Shown here: piece after piece, positions 15,697-23,411 of the stretch
Numbering within the stretch: the stretch's first letter is position 1
How the letters are laid out: each line of letters opens with the position of its first letter
Origin: Phaeobacter bryozoorum
GTDB taxonomy: Bacteria > Pseudomonadota > Alphaproteobacteria > Rhodobacterales > Rhodobacteraceae
Assembly (NCBI RefSeq): GCF_041893525.1
Contig: NZ_CP169068.1
Length of the DNA stretch: 64,000 nt
Strand: one strand, 5' to 3'
Translations under genes and position numbers: made by a program
Notes under the pieces: model-generated
The model's input: only the letters and a program-made list of their open reading frames with translations
The model's database searches: none
What the model was told of the DNA's origin: nothing

Positions 15697-16920
15697 ATGA
15701 TCGGGCGCCTTACTCAGCGCAAATCGAAGACGCACGACGAATCGCCAAGGCCTCGCAGCTTTGATGATTACGAGCTTCGGTTGGGTGACATTATGCGCGG
15801 TGAACGGGCCACGATGGGCAAGTCGCTGCTGGATGTCCAACGTGAGCTGCGGATCAAAGCCTCCTACATCGCCGCGATTGAGAATTCTGACCCGACTGTC
15901 TTTGACACGCCGGGTTTTATTGCGGGTTACGTGCGCTCTTATGCGCGCTATCTCAATATGGATCCCGACACCACATTTGACGCCTTCTGCCAGGAAAGCG
16001 GTTTCCAGGTGGCCCATGGCATGTCCGCCGAGGCATCAGTGCGCAAATCCGCCGGGAAACCGATTGCAACCGGCATGGGTGGGCTGCGCAGCGATGCCTT
16101 CACCTCTCCCAATACACCCTTCGTACCCGCAGCCAGCAGCGTCTTCAGCCAGATCGAGTTGCGCGCGGTGGGGTCGCTTGCGGTGCTGGTGGCGCTGATC
16201 GGCGGCATTGGCTACGGCGGTTGGGCGGTTCTGAAAGAGGTCCAGCAGGTGCAGATGGCGCCGGTGGATCAGACCCCCATCGTGCTGGCTGATCTGGATC
16301 CGTTGGCCGGGGCTGCCCGCGAGGGGGATGCCCAGAACGAAGATCCCGCACTTGAGGCGCTGGATCGGCTCTATCGCCCGCAGGCGCTGGACGTGCCGGT
16401 CATGGTGCCGCGCGACGGCCCGATCGCGACGCTTGATCCACGCGGCTTCGGCAATTTTGTCATGCCGGAGCTGCCCTCGGTTGCGCTGGCAGATGCCAGC
16501 CTCAGCACGGCAGCACCGCTGCCCGCCATGCCGCAGGTCGTGGAAGAGACCGCGCCCGCGCTGCAGATGGTCGCCGTGCGCCCGTCCTGGGTTCAGGTCA
16601 CTGCCGTGGATGGCAGCGTGATCTTTGAAACCATCATGGAGCCGGGTCAGCATTTCGAAATTCCCGCCACCGAAGAAGCACCGCTGCTGCGCACCGGCGA
16701 AAGCGGCGCGATTTACTTCGCAGTGAACGGCGCCCACTACGGACCGGTCGGCGAACGGGGGCAGGTGACGAAGAACGTCGTGCTGTCCTCCGATGCGCTC
16801 ACCGAACGGTTTGCGCTGGCCGATCTGAGCGAGGATCGCAACAGCGCACTGGCCACGCTGGTCGCTGAATTGCAGGCCAGCAGCCTCACCGTTCCCGTGA
16901 CCGAGACCACGGGCGAATAG
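15697..16920 (+). CDS. RodZ-like helix-turn-helix membrane protein
   Basis: A 407-residue protein with a cytoplasmic HTH domain (about residues 28-95, LGDIMRGERATMGKSLLDVQ and RIKASYIAAIENSD), one membrane segment (about 150-173, GSLAVLVALIGGIGYGGWAV), a long acidic linker and a C-terminal DUF4115 beta domain (about 285-375, ending near YGPVGERGQVTKNVVL). This is the RodZ plan: a DNA-binding-like HTH fixed to the membrane, linking MreB to cell-wall elongation. The linker is longer than in E. coli RodZ. It precedes ispG, the pairing also seen in E. coli (rodZ-ispG). Confidence 0.85.
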   Translation: MIGRLTQRKSKTHDESPRPRSFDDYELRLGDIMRGERATMGKSLLDVQRELRIKASYIAAIENSDPTVFDTPGFIAGYVRSYARYLNMDPDTTFDAFCQESGFQVAHGMSAEASVRKSAGKPIATGMGGLRSDAFTSPNTPFVPAASSVFSQIELRAVGSLAVLVALIGGIGYGGWAVLKEVQQVQMAPVDQTPIVLADLDPLAGAAREGDAQNEDPALEALDRLYRPQALDVPVMVPRDGPIATLDPRGFGNFVMPELPSVALADASLSTAAPLPAMPQVVEETAPALQMVAVRPSWVQVTAVDGSVIFETIMEPGQHFEIPATEEAPLLRTGESGAIYFAVNGAHYGPVGERGQVTKNVVLSSDALTERFALADLSEDRNSALATLVAELQASSLTVPVTETTGE

Positions 16921-17129
16921 GCCCCGTCCGGCCCGGATGTTTCCAGCCGGGGCGTCTGACCTGCCTTTGCCGTACAGCTGACCTTTCTGAGCCCGGGCCT
17001 CCCTCATGGGCCACGCGTGGTGATTGCGACATCTGGCCTGCGACCTTCAGGATTGCCTGCCTCCCATTGAAGCTGCGCGAGACTGCGCGTATTTATGCCC
17101 GGAACCCTGAACAGCGCGGACCGGACCTC

Positions 17130-18251
17130 ATGTCGATCAACCACATTCGCCCCTGGCGCCACATCGAACGCCGCAAAAGCCGCCAGATCCATGTCGGCAA
17201 TGTGCCTGTGGGTGGCGATGCGCCGATTGCGGTGCAGACGATGACCAATACGCTGACCACGGATGTTGCGGCGACGGTGGCCCAGGTGCAGGCCGCAGCG
17301 GAGGCTGGCGCCGATATCGTCCGGGTCTCGGTCCCGGATGAGGCCTCCTCCAAGGCACTAAAGGAAATCGTTCGCGAAAGCCCGGTGCCTATCGTTGCCG
17401 ATATCCATTTCCACTACAAACGCGGCATCGAGGCCGCCGAAGCTGGCGCTGCCTGCCTGCGCATCAACCCGGGCAACATCGGCGATGAAAAACGCGTGGC
17501 CGAAGTGATCCGCGCGGCCCGCGACCACAATTGTTCGATCCGCATCGGCGTCAATGCCGGTTCGCTGGAAAAACACCTCCTCGACAAATACGGCGAACCC
17601 TGCCCGGAGGCGATGGTGGAGAGCGGTCTCGATCACATCCGTATCCTTCAGGATCACGATTTTCACGAGTTCAAGATCTCGGTCAAAGCCTCCGACGTTT
17701 TCATGTCCGCCGCCGCCTATCAGCAGCTGGCCGAGGCAACCGATGCGCCGATCCACCTTGGCATCACCGAGGCCGGGGGCTTTGTCTCCGGCACCATCAA
17801 ATCCGCCATCGGCCTTGGCCAGCTGTTGTGGATGGGCATCGGTGACACGCTGCGGGTCAGCCTCTCCGCCGATCCGGTGGAAGAGGTGAAAGTGGGTTTT
17901 GAAATCCTGAAATCCCTCGGCCTGCGCCACCGTGGCGTCAATATCATCTCCTGTCCCAGCTGCGCGCGGCAGGGGTTTGATGTGATCAAGACGGTGGAGG
18001 CGCTCGAAAAGCGCCTGGAACATGTGAAGACCCCGATGAGCCTCAGCATCATCGGCTGTGTGGTGAATGGCCCGGGCGAGGCGTTGATGACAGACGTGGG
18101 TTTCACCGGTGGCGGCGCGGGATCCGGCATGGTTTATCTGGCCGGCAAGGCCAGCCACAAGATGTCCAATGATCAGATGGTGGATCACATCGTCGAAGAG
18201 GTAGAGAAAAAGGCGGCTCAGCTGGATGCAGAGGCCGCCGCGGCGGAATAG
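17130..18251 (+). CDS. ispG: 4-hydroxy-3-methylbut-2-enyl-diphosphate synthase
   Basis: IspG (GcpE) is a 4Fe-4S enzyme of the MEP isoprenoid pathway, turning MEcPP into HMBPP. The 373-residue product has VQTMTNTLTTDVAAT and AGADIVRVSVPD in the TIM-barrel part, the cluster cysteines in ISCPSCARQGFD and IGCVVNGPGEA (about residues 272-310), and a normal length. The ATG at 17130 gives the usual MSINHIRPWRHIERRKSRQI start; an earlier in-frame start would add residues unlike the family. It follows the RodZ-like gene by 209 bases and is closed by a strong terminator. Confidence 0.95.
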   Translation: MSINHIRPWRHIERRKSRQIHVGNVPVGGDAPIAVQTMTNTLTTDVAATVAQVQAAAEAGADIVRVSVPDEASSKALKEIVRESPVPIVADIHFHYKRGIEAAEAGAACLRINPGNIGDEKRVAEVIRAARDHNCSIRIGVNAGSLEKHLLDKYGEPCPEAMVESGLDHIRILQDHDFHEFKISVKASDVFMSAAAYQQLAEATDAPIHLGITEAGGFVSGTIKSAIGLGQLLWMGIGDTLRVSLSADPVEEVKVGFEILKSLGLRHRGVNIISCPSCARQGFDVIKTVEALEKRLEHVKTPMSLSIIGCVVNGPGEALMTDVGFTGGGAGSGMVYLAGKASHKMSNDQMVDHIVEEVEKKAAQLDAEAAAAE

Positions 18252-18283
18252 ATCCGCGACCACCAACTGACAACGAGATGAGC

Positions 18284-18316
18284 AAAAGGGCGCTATGATG
18301 ACATCAGCGCCCTTTT
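18284..18316 (+). terminator. Terminator of ispG
   Basis: AAAAGGGCGCT (18284-18294), an 11-base loop and AGCGCCCTTTT (18306-18316). The arms pair perfectly, with A and T runs on either side, so it can work in both directions; the DsbA-like gene ends on the other strand 140 bases further on. Confidence 0.88.
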
Positions 18317-18339
18317 CTCGTGTCTGTTTCGCCCGTCAT

Positions 18340-18410
18340 CTTTCCAGAAATACTCCGGGGGTCTGGGGGCTGGCCCCCAGTGAGACCTGTGTCTGGGGGC
18401 TGGCCCCCAG
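18340..18410. repeat. Dispersed intergenic repeat with a duplicated 20-base hairpin
   Basis: The string gtctgggggctggcccccag occurs exactly at 18361-18380 and 18391-18410, 30 bases apart. Each copy folds as CTGGGGGC-TG-GCCCCCAG. Read on the minus strand the second hairpin runs into CCCCCGGAGTATTTCTGG and AAAGATG, which matches the tail of the repeats at 41105 and 60133. This is a small mobile-like or REP-like intergenic element. Confidence 0.6.
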
Positions 18411-18458
18411 TCCGCCCTGCATATAGGGGGCAACCTGCGTCACACCCCCAGAAAAAGA

Positions 18459-19247
18459 TCAGCTGCGGTTCTCGCGGATCTCGGCGACCATGATTTCCAT
18501 CTGATCGGCGGGCAGGTAGCCACGCAGCAGCTCATCGCCAAGGACAAAGGTCGGGGTGCCCGAAATCGCCAACTGCTGGGCCAGCGCGCGGGTTTCCTGC
18601 AGCTGACGGGCAATCTCGGGATCTGACATCCGCGCGAGGATCGCATCGGCGTCCAGACCCAGCCCCTCTGCCAGGCGGCGCAGCGTGCCTTCGTTCGGCT
18701 CGCCTCCGAGGGTGATCAGCGCGTCATGCACCATCTTGTAGGCTTCATCCCCGGCGACCATCTTGGTGGCGATCGCAAACCGCGAGGTCAGCACGGAAGC
18801 CTCGCCGAGGATCGGGAATTCCTTGATGATCAGGCGGATATTGCCATCGCCGGAGACCAGTTTTTCCACCTCTGGCGCGGCGCGGCGGCAGTAGCCGCAG
18901 CGGTAGTCCATGAATTCGACCAGCGTGATATCGCCCTCGGGGTTGCCGCCGACCCAGGAAAACCCGTCATCATGCAGCGCGGTCATATTCTCGGCCACCA
19001 GCGCATCGTCGCGGGCGGCCTCATCGGCGGCCTGCTGCTGTTCCAGCTTGCTGACAGCCTCCAGGATCACCTCCGGGTTCTCCAGCAGATAGGCACGCAC
19101 CTCGGCGCCAAAGGCGGCGCGTTCCTCGGCGCTCATCTTGCCGAGGTCGAGCGCCGAAGCGGCAGGAGCGATCATCAGCCCAAGCGACAGGGCGGCCGCC
19201 GACAGAACAGGCAGCGCCGGGGCGGGAAGGCGGGCAATACGGGTCAT
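18459..19247 (-). CDS. DsbA-family thiol-disulfide protein, exported
   Basis: A 262-residue protein with a Sec signal (about residues 1-32), a coiled helical N-terminal extension (about 36-95) and a DsbA-type thioredoxin domain. The active site CGYC is at residues 117-120 and the cis-Pro loop is SGTPTFVLGD. The N-terminal extension and CGYC resemble Com1/ScsC-type proteins, which shuffle disulfides rather than only oxidise. Its ATG overlaps the stop of the upstream BepA-like protease gene by 4 bases, so the two are coupled and probably work together in periplasmic folding and quality control. Confidence 0.87.
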   Translation of the reverse strand: MTRIARLPAPALPVLSAAALSLGLMIAPAASALDLGKMSAEERAAFGAEVRAYLLENPEVILEAVSKLEQQQAADEAARDDALVAENMTALHDDGFSWVGGNPEGDITLVEFMDYRCGYCRRAAPEVEKLVSGDGNIRLIIKEFPILGEASVLTSRFAIATKMVAGDEAYKMVHDALITLGGEPNEGTLRRLAEGLGLDADAILARMSDPEIARQLQETRALAQQLAISGTPTFVLGDELLRGYLPADQMEIMVAEIRENRS

Positions 19248-20608
19248 CTCGATTTCCTTTTTTCGTGTTGTTCGGCGGCAATCAGCACATCTTGTGCACG
19301 TCGCCAGGCAGGGGATCCGGTGGGCAGCTGCGCGGTGGCCCGTTTGGCATGGAGACCCGCATCCTTCAGCCGACCCTGTAGCGCATAGCGCTCGGCGGTG
19401 GCCAGTGCTGCCATGCCGGACTGGCCAAGTTTCGCGTAGGCCTGCGCCATGTCCCGCAGCATGTTGGCGTTGCGGAAATCCTGCGCGCGGGAGGCCTCAA
19501 GGGATTTCAGCGCCGCTTTCGGCTGGCCCGCCGCCAGTTGCGCGCGTCCGAGGCTGGCGAGGATCAGCGGATCACGCCCCGCCTTCTGAACGGCCCGGCC
19601 ATAGGCGGCAAGTGCCGGCTGCCAGCGGCGGTTCTCCATCAGGATCTGGCCTTTCAGCTCCTGAAAATAGGGATCGGAGGGGCGGATCGCGAGGGCGCCG
19701 TCGATGGCGCGCAGGGCCTTGTTCAGATCGTTGCGGCGGTGATGGGCGATGGCTTCGCGCATCAGGCGCACATCCTTGTAAGGCTCATCCCCGATCCGGC
19801 GCAGGGTCCATTTGGGTGACCGGGTAAAGGCTGACAGCTTGCCGCGCACCCGCGCAAACCAATAGATCGCGTTGGCATCGGGTTTGGCGCTGTCACCGTG
19901 GCTCGCAAGATAGGCCTCGGCGGCGCGGATCCGGTCGCGGCTGAGCGGATGCGAGCGCATATAGGGATCCTGATTGACCGGGCTCAGCAGCTCTTGCCCG
20001 GCAAAGATCTTATGCACATCGACCAGTCCGCGCGGGCTGACACCGGCCCGTCGCAGGATGCCTGCGGCGGTGCGGTCGGCGGAGGCTTCCTCGGCGCGGG
20101 TATGAGCCAGAAAGCCGCGCAGCGCGGAGGATTGCGTGCCAAGCGCGATTCCGGCGGCGGCTTCCCCGGCGCCAGCGGCAGCCGCCAGCACCGCAAGAGC
20201 CGCGCCAAGCCCCGCCGCGGAGCGCGCAGAGCGCATGTTCTGCATCCGCCGGGACAGGTGGCCATTGGTGATATGCGCGGCCTCATGGGCAATCACCGCC
20301 TGCAGCATCTCGGGGCGGTCCACCTTCAGGATCAGCCCGTAATGTATGAAAATCGTTTGGGAATCGATGACGAAAGCATTGAAGGAGCCGTCATTGACCA
20401 CCAGCACCCGCACCCGTTTGGCATTCAGCCCGGCGGCGCGCAGCACCGGGGCTGCCAGCTCGTTCAGTCCGCGTTCGATATCAGGATCGCGCAGCAGCGA
20501 GATCGAGGCCGCCTGCGCCGCGGGGGCCAGTGACCCCGCGACGAAACACAGCGCGGCAAGGGCCAGAGCCGGGATTGACGTGAGGCGGGAGAAGCGGTCA
20601 AAGGTCAT
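19244..20608 (-). CDS. BepA-like M48 metalloprotease with TPR repeats
   Basis: A 454-residue exported protein: signal peptide (about residues 1-34), M48 peptidase domain with HEAAH (108-112) and the third ligand in EEASADRTAAG, then TPR-like helices from about 290 to the end. This is the BepA plan, a periplasmic chaperone-protease of outer-membrane assembly that acts on LptD and BamA in E. coli. The ATG at 20608 puts the signal peptide at the N-terminus; earlier in-frame starts run into the divergent aminotransferase gene, which begins 22 bases away. No clear ribosome site precedes it. It is coupled to the DsbA-like gene. Confidence 0.85.
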   Translation of the reverse strand: MTFDRFSRLTSIPALALAALCFVAGSLAPAAQAASISLLRDPDIERGLNELAAPVLRAAGLNAKRVRVLVVNDGSFNAFVIDSQTIFIHYGLILKVDRPEMLQAVIAHEAAHITNGHLSRRMQNMRSARSAAGLGAALAVLAAAAGAGEAAAGIALGTQSSALRGFLAHTRAEEASADRTAAGILRRAGVSPRGLVDVHKIFAGQELLSPVNQDPYMRSHPLSRDRIRAAEAYLASHGDSAKPDANAIYWFARVRGKLSAFTRSPKWTLRRIGDEPYKDVRLMREAIAHHRRNDLNKALRAIDGALAIRPSDPYFQELKGQILMENRRWQPALAAYGRAVQKAGRDPLILASLGRAQLAAGQPKAALKSLEASRAQDFRNANMLRDMAQAYAKLGQSGMAALATAERYALQGRLKDAGLHAKRATAQLPTGSPAWRRAQDVLIAAEQHEKRKSR

Positions 20609-20630
20609 GGCCGCACCATGGGAGATCAAC

Positions 20631-21779
20631 ATGCGAAACTCAAGCCGGTCCAACGTGGATCCCTTCATTGTGATGGATGTGATGGACGCCGCACGCCGGG
20701 CCGAGGAAGCTGGACGCCATATCATTCATATGGAGGTGGGCCAGCCCTCAACCGGCGCGCCGGATGCCGCGCGCAGGGCGCTGGCGGAGGCGCTGGATCG
20801 CGACAGCCTCGGCTATACGGTGGCGCTGGGTCTGCCGGCGCTGCGCAAGCGGATCGCGCAGCTATATGGCGACTGGTACAATGTTGATCTGAATCCGGAG
20901 CGGGTGGTGATCACGCCGGGCTCTTCGGGGGCGTTCCTGCTGAGCTTTACTGCGCTTTTTGACAGTGGCGACCGGGTCGGCATCGGTGCGCCGGGCTATC
21001 CCTCCTACCGTCAGATTCTGCATGCGCTGGGGCTGACGCCTGTTGATATCGAAACCTCGCTTGATCACCGCCTGCAACCGGTGCCGCAGGATCTGGCGGG
21101 GCTGGATCTGGCGGGTCTGATGGTGGCCTCACCGGCCAACCCGACCGGCACCATGCTGGACCGGGATGCGATGGCGGCGCTGATTGATGCGGCACAGGGG
21201 CAGGGGGCGGCGTTTATCTCGGATGAGATTTATCACGGCATCGAATATGACGCGAAAGCGGTCACCGCACTTGAGGTGACTGATGAGTGCTATGTGATCA
21301 ATTCCTTTTCCAAGTATTTCTCCATGACTGGCTGGCGCGTGGGTTGGATGGTGGTGCCGGAAGACCACGTACGGGTGGTCGAGCGCATCGCGCAGAACAT
21401 GTTCATCTGCGCGCCTCATGCCAGTCAGGTTGCCGCGCTTGCGGCGATGGACTGCGGTGCGGAGCTGGAGGAGAATCTGGCGGTCTATGCGCGCAACCGG
21501 GCGCTGATGCTGGAGGGGTTGCCAAAGGCCGGGTTTGACCGGATCGCGCCACCGGACGGGGCGTTCTACGTTTATGCGGATGTTTCCGAGCTGACCAATG
21601 ACAGCCGCGCCTTTGCCAAGGAAATCCTGGATCAGGCCGGGGTGGCGGTGACGCCGGGGCTGGATTTCGATCCCAAGCGCGGCGCGACCACCCTGCGGTT
21701 CTCCTATGCGCGGTCGACGGCGGATATCGAAGAGGGGCTGGCGCGGCTCAAGAGCTTTATGGAGCAGCGTCGGGTCTGA
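20631..21779 (+). CDS. PLP-dependent class I/II aminotransferase
   Basis: A 382-residue fold-type I aminotransferase. Visible are MEVGQPSTGAP near the N-terminus, ITPGSSGAFLLSF, SPANPTGTMLD, the PLP-binding Lys in INSFSKYFSMTGWRVGW (Lys about 228) and the carboxylate-binding Arg in LRFSYARSTADIEEG. The ATG at 20631 follows GGAG at 6 bases. It resembles aspartate/aromatic aminotransferase-like proteins (AAT_I), but the substrate cannot be given from sequence alone. It is divergent from the BepA-like gene with only 22 bases between the start codons. Confidence 0.88.
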   Translation: MRNSSRSNVDPFIVMDVMDAARRAEEAGRHIIHMEVGQPSTGAPDAARRALAEALDRDSLGYTVALGLPALRKRIAQLYGDWYNVDLNPERVVITPGSSGAFLLSFTALFDSGDRVGIGAPGYPSYRQILHALGLTPVDIETSLDHRLQPVPQDLAGLDLAGLMVASPANPTGTMLDRDAMAALIDAAQGQGAAFISDEIYHGIEYDAKAVTALEVTDECYVINSFSKYFSMTGWRVGWMVVPEDHVRVVERIAQNMFICAPHASQVAALAAMDCGAELEENLAVYARNRALMLEGLPKAGFDRIAPPDGAFYVYADVSELTNDSRAFAKEILDQAGVAVTPGLDFDPKRGATTLRFSYARSTADIEEGLARLKSFMEQRRV

Positions 21780-21943
21780 GAGCGCGTCGCGAAAGGGCAG
21801 GCCGTGCGGGGCAAGCGGATGAGGCTGGCAATCAGGCCTCGCGATGGCTTAGTCTTTGGCCAAAAGCCGTGCCGCCACCAGCCGCGCGGCCATCCTGTGT
21901 CCTTATGGCAGGGCAATACAAAAAAACGGGCGGAGCAACAGCC

Positions 21944-23224
21944 ATGAGCAGACCTATAAAAGCCCTCGCAGCGCTGCTGCCGGCCCTGGTGATCGCGATG
22001 ACGCCGCCGGTTGTCGCTGAGGAAACAGCTGCTGCCAGCAGTCAGATCAGCGGGCAGGGCTTCAGCGGTCTGGCGCGGATCCTGCCGCAGGACAGCCGCG
22101 CCGCCGATCGCCGCTCGGGGGTGGATGTGACATTGGCGCTGAGCCAGGGGGTGCCGTATCGGCTGTTCACGCTGGATGGCCCGCCGCGCGTGGTGCTGGA
22201 TTTTCAGGAGGTCGACTGGAGCGGCCTCGGCGCCGAGGCGCTGGTGACAGAGGACGGCATACGGACGGCGCAGTTTGGCACCTATGTGCCGGGCTGGTCG
22301 CGGCTGGTGCTGGAGTTGACGCGCCCAATGCAGGTCGAGACGGCGGCGATGGAGGTTGATCCGGTGACAGCGGCTGCGGGGCTGACCGTTGCCCTGCGCG
22401 AAACGAGCGCGGAGCAATTTGCCAAAACCACCGGCGCGCCGCGCGATGCCCGCTGGGATCTGCCCGCACCAACGCCAATGATCGCACCCGAGGATAAGGA
22501 TTTGCTGGCGCCGCTCTTGGTGGTGATTGATCCGGGTCATGGCGGCATTGATCCGGGGGCGGAGGCCTTTGTTCAGGGCGGTCTGGTGCAGGAGAAGGAT
22601 CTGATGCTGCAATTCGCCATCGAACTGGGCGAGATGCTGGTGCGGTCGGGCCAGTTCAATGTGCAGCTGACGCGCGACGACGATTACTTCGTCTCGCTTG
22701 AGCGGCGGATCGCGCTGGCGCATCAGGCCAAGGCGGATCTGTTCCTGTCGCTTCATGCCGACAGCCTGTCGGAAGGGCGCGCTCATGGCACCACGGTCTA
22801 CACGCTGTCGAAAGACGCCTCTGATGCGGCCTCGGCGACGCTGGTGGAACGTCATGAACGCGGTGATCTGCTCGCGGGGACCGATCTGAGTCAGGTCGAT
22901 GACCGGGTGACCGATGTGCTGCTGGATCTGGCGCGGGCGGAGACACATCCGCGCAGTCAGGCGCTGGCCCGGGCGCTGGTCAAGGGGCTCAAGACCCAAG
23001 GTGGGGCAATGAACCGCCGACCGCTGCGCGAGGCGGGCTTTTCTGTGCTAAAATCGGCCGACATCCCCTCGGCGCTCGTGGAAATCGGATTCCTGTCCAG
23101 CCCGCGCGATCTGGCCAATCTGATGGACCCGGAGTGGCGCGAACGCACGGCGCGGGGAATCCTGAATGGGCTTTTGTCCTGGCGCATTGCCGATGATGAG
23201 ACCCGCCCGCTGGTGCGTCAGTAG
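21944..23224 (+). CDS. N-acetylmuramoyl-L-alanine amidase, AmiC type
   Basis: A 426-residue periplasmic zinc amidase that cuts the stem peptide from murein during daughter-cell separation. Signal peptide about residues 1-25; AMIN domain about 40-140 (targets the division site); amidase_3 domain about 185-400 with zinc and catalytic motifs VIDPGHGGIDPGA, the Glu in VQEKDL, LSLHADS and ALVEIGFLSS. The ATG at 21944 follows GGAG; in-frame starts further upstream have no signal peptide. A PBP1A gene follows in the same direction 187 bases on, suggesting a cell-wall gene pair. Confidence 0.92.
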   Translation: MSRPIKALAALLPALVIAMTPPVVAEETAAASSQISGQGFSGLARILPQDSRAADRRSGVDVTLALSQGVPYRLFTLDGPPRVVLDFQEVDWSGLGAEALVTEDGIRTAQFGTYVPGWSRLVLELTRPMQVETAAMEVDPVTAAAGLTVALRETSAEQFAKTTGAPRDARWDLPAPTPMIAPEDKDLLAPLLVVIDPGHGGIDPGAEAFVQGGLVQEKDLMLQFAIELGEMLVRSGQFNVQLTRDDDYFVSLERRIALAHQAKADLFLSLHADSLSEGRAHGTTVYTLSKDASDAASATLVERHERGDLLAGTDLSQVDDRVTDVLLDLARAETHPRSQALARALVKGLKTQGGAMNRRPLREAGFSVLKSADIPSALVEIGFLSSPRDLANLMDPEWRERTARGILNGLLSWRIADDETRPLVRQ

Positions 23225-23411
23225 CTGCCGCTCGCCGGGATCGCCGGTCAGGCGGAACGGATCTGGCGCAGGGGCGTTTGATATCCGGGGACGGTCAGCG
23301 TCGCTTTCCCCCTGTTTTCTCCGGGTCAGCGGCATCAATATGCCGTTTCCCGTTTTGACCCCACGCGCCGCTGCACCTATATAGGCGGCACTGCGCGAGA
23401 AAGGCTCTACA

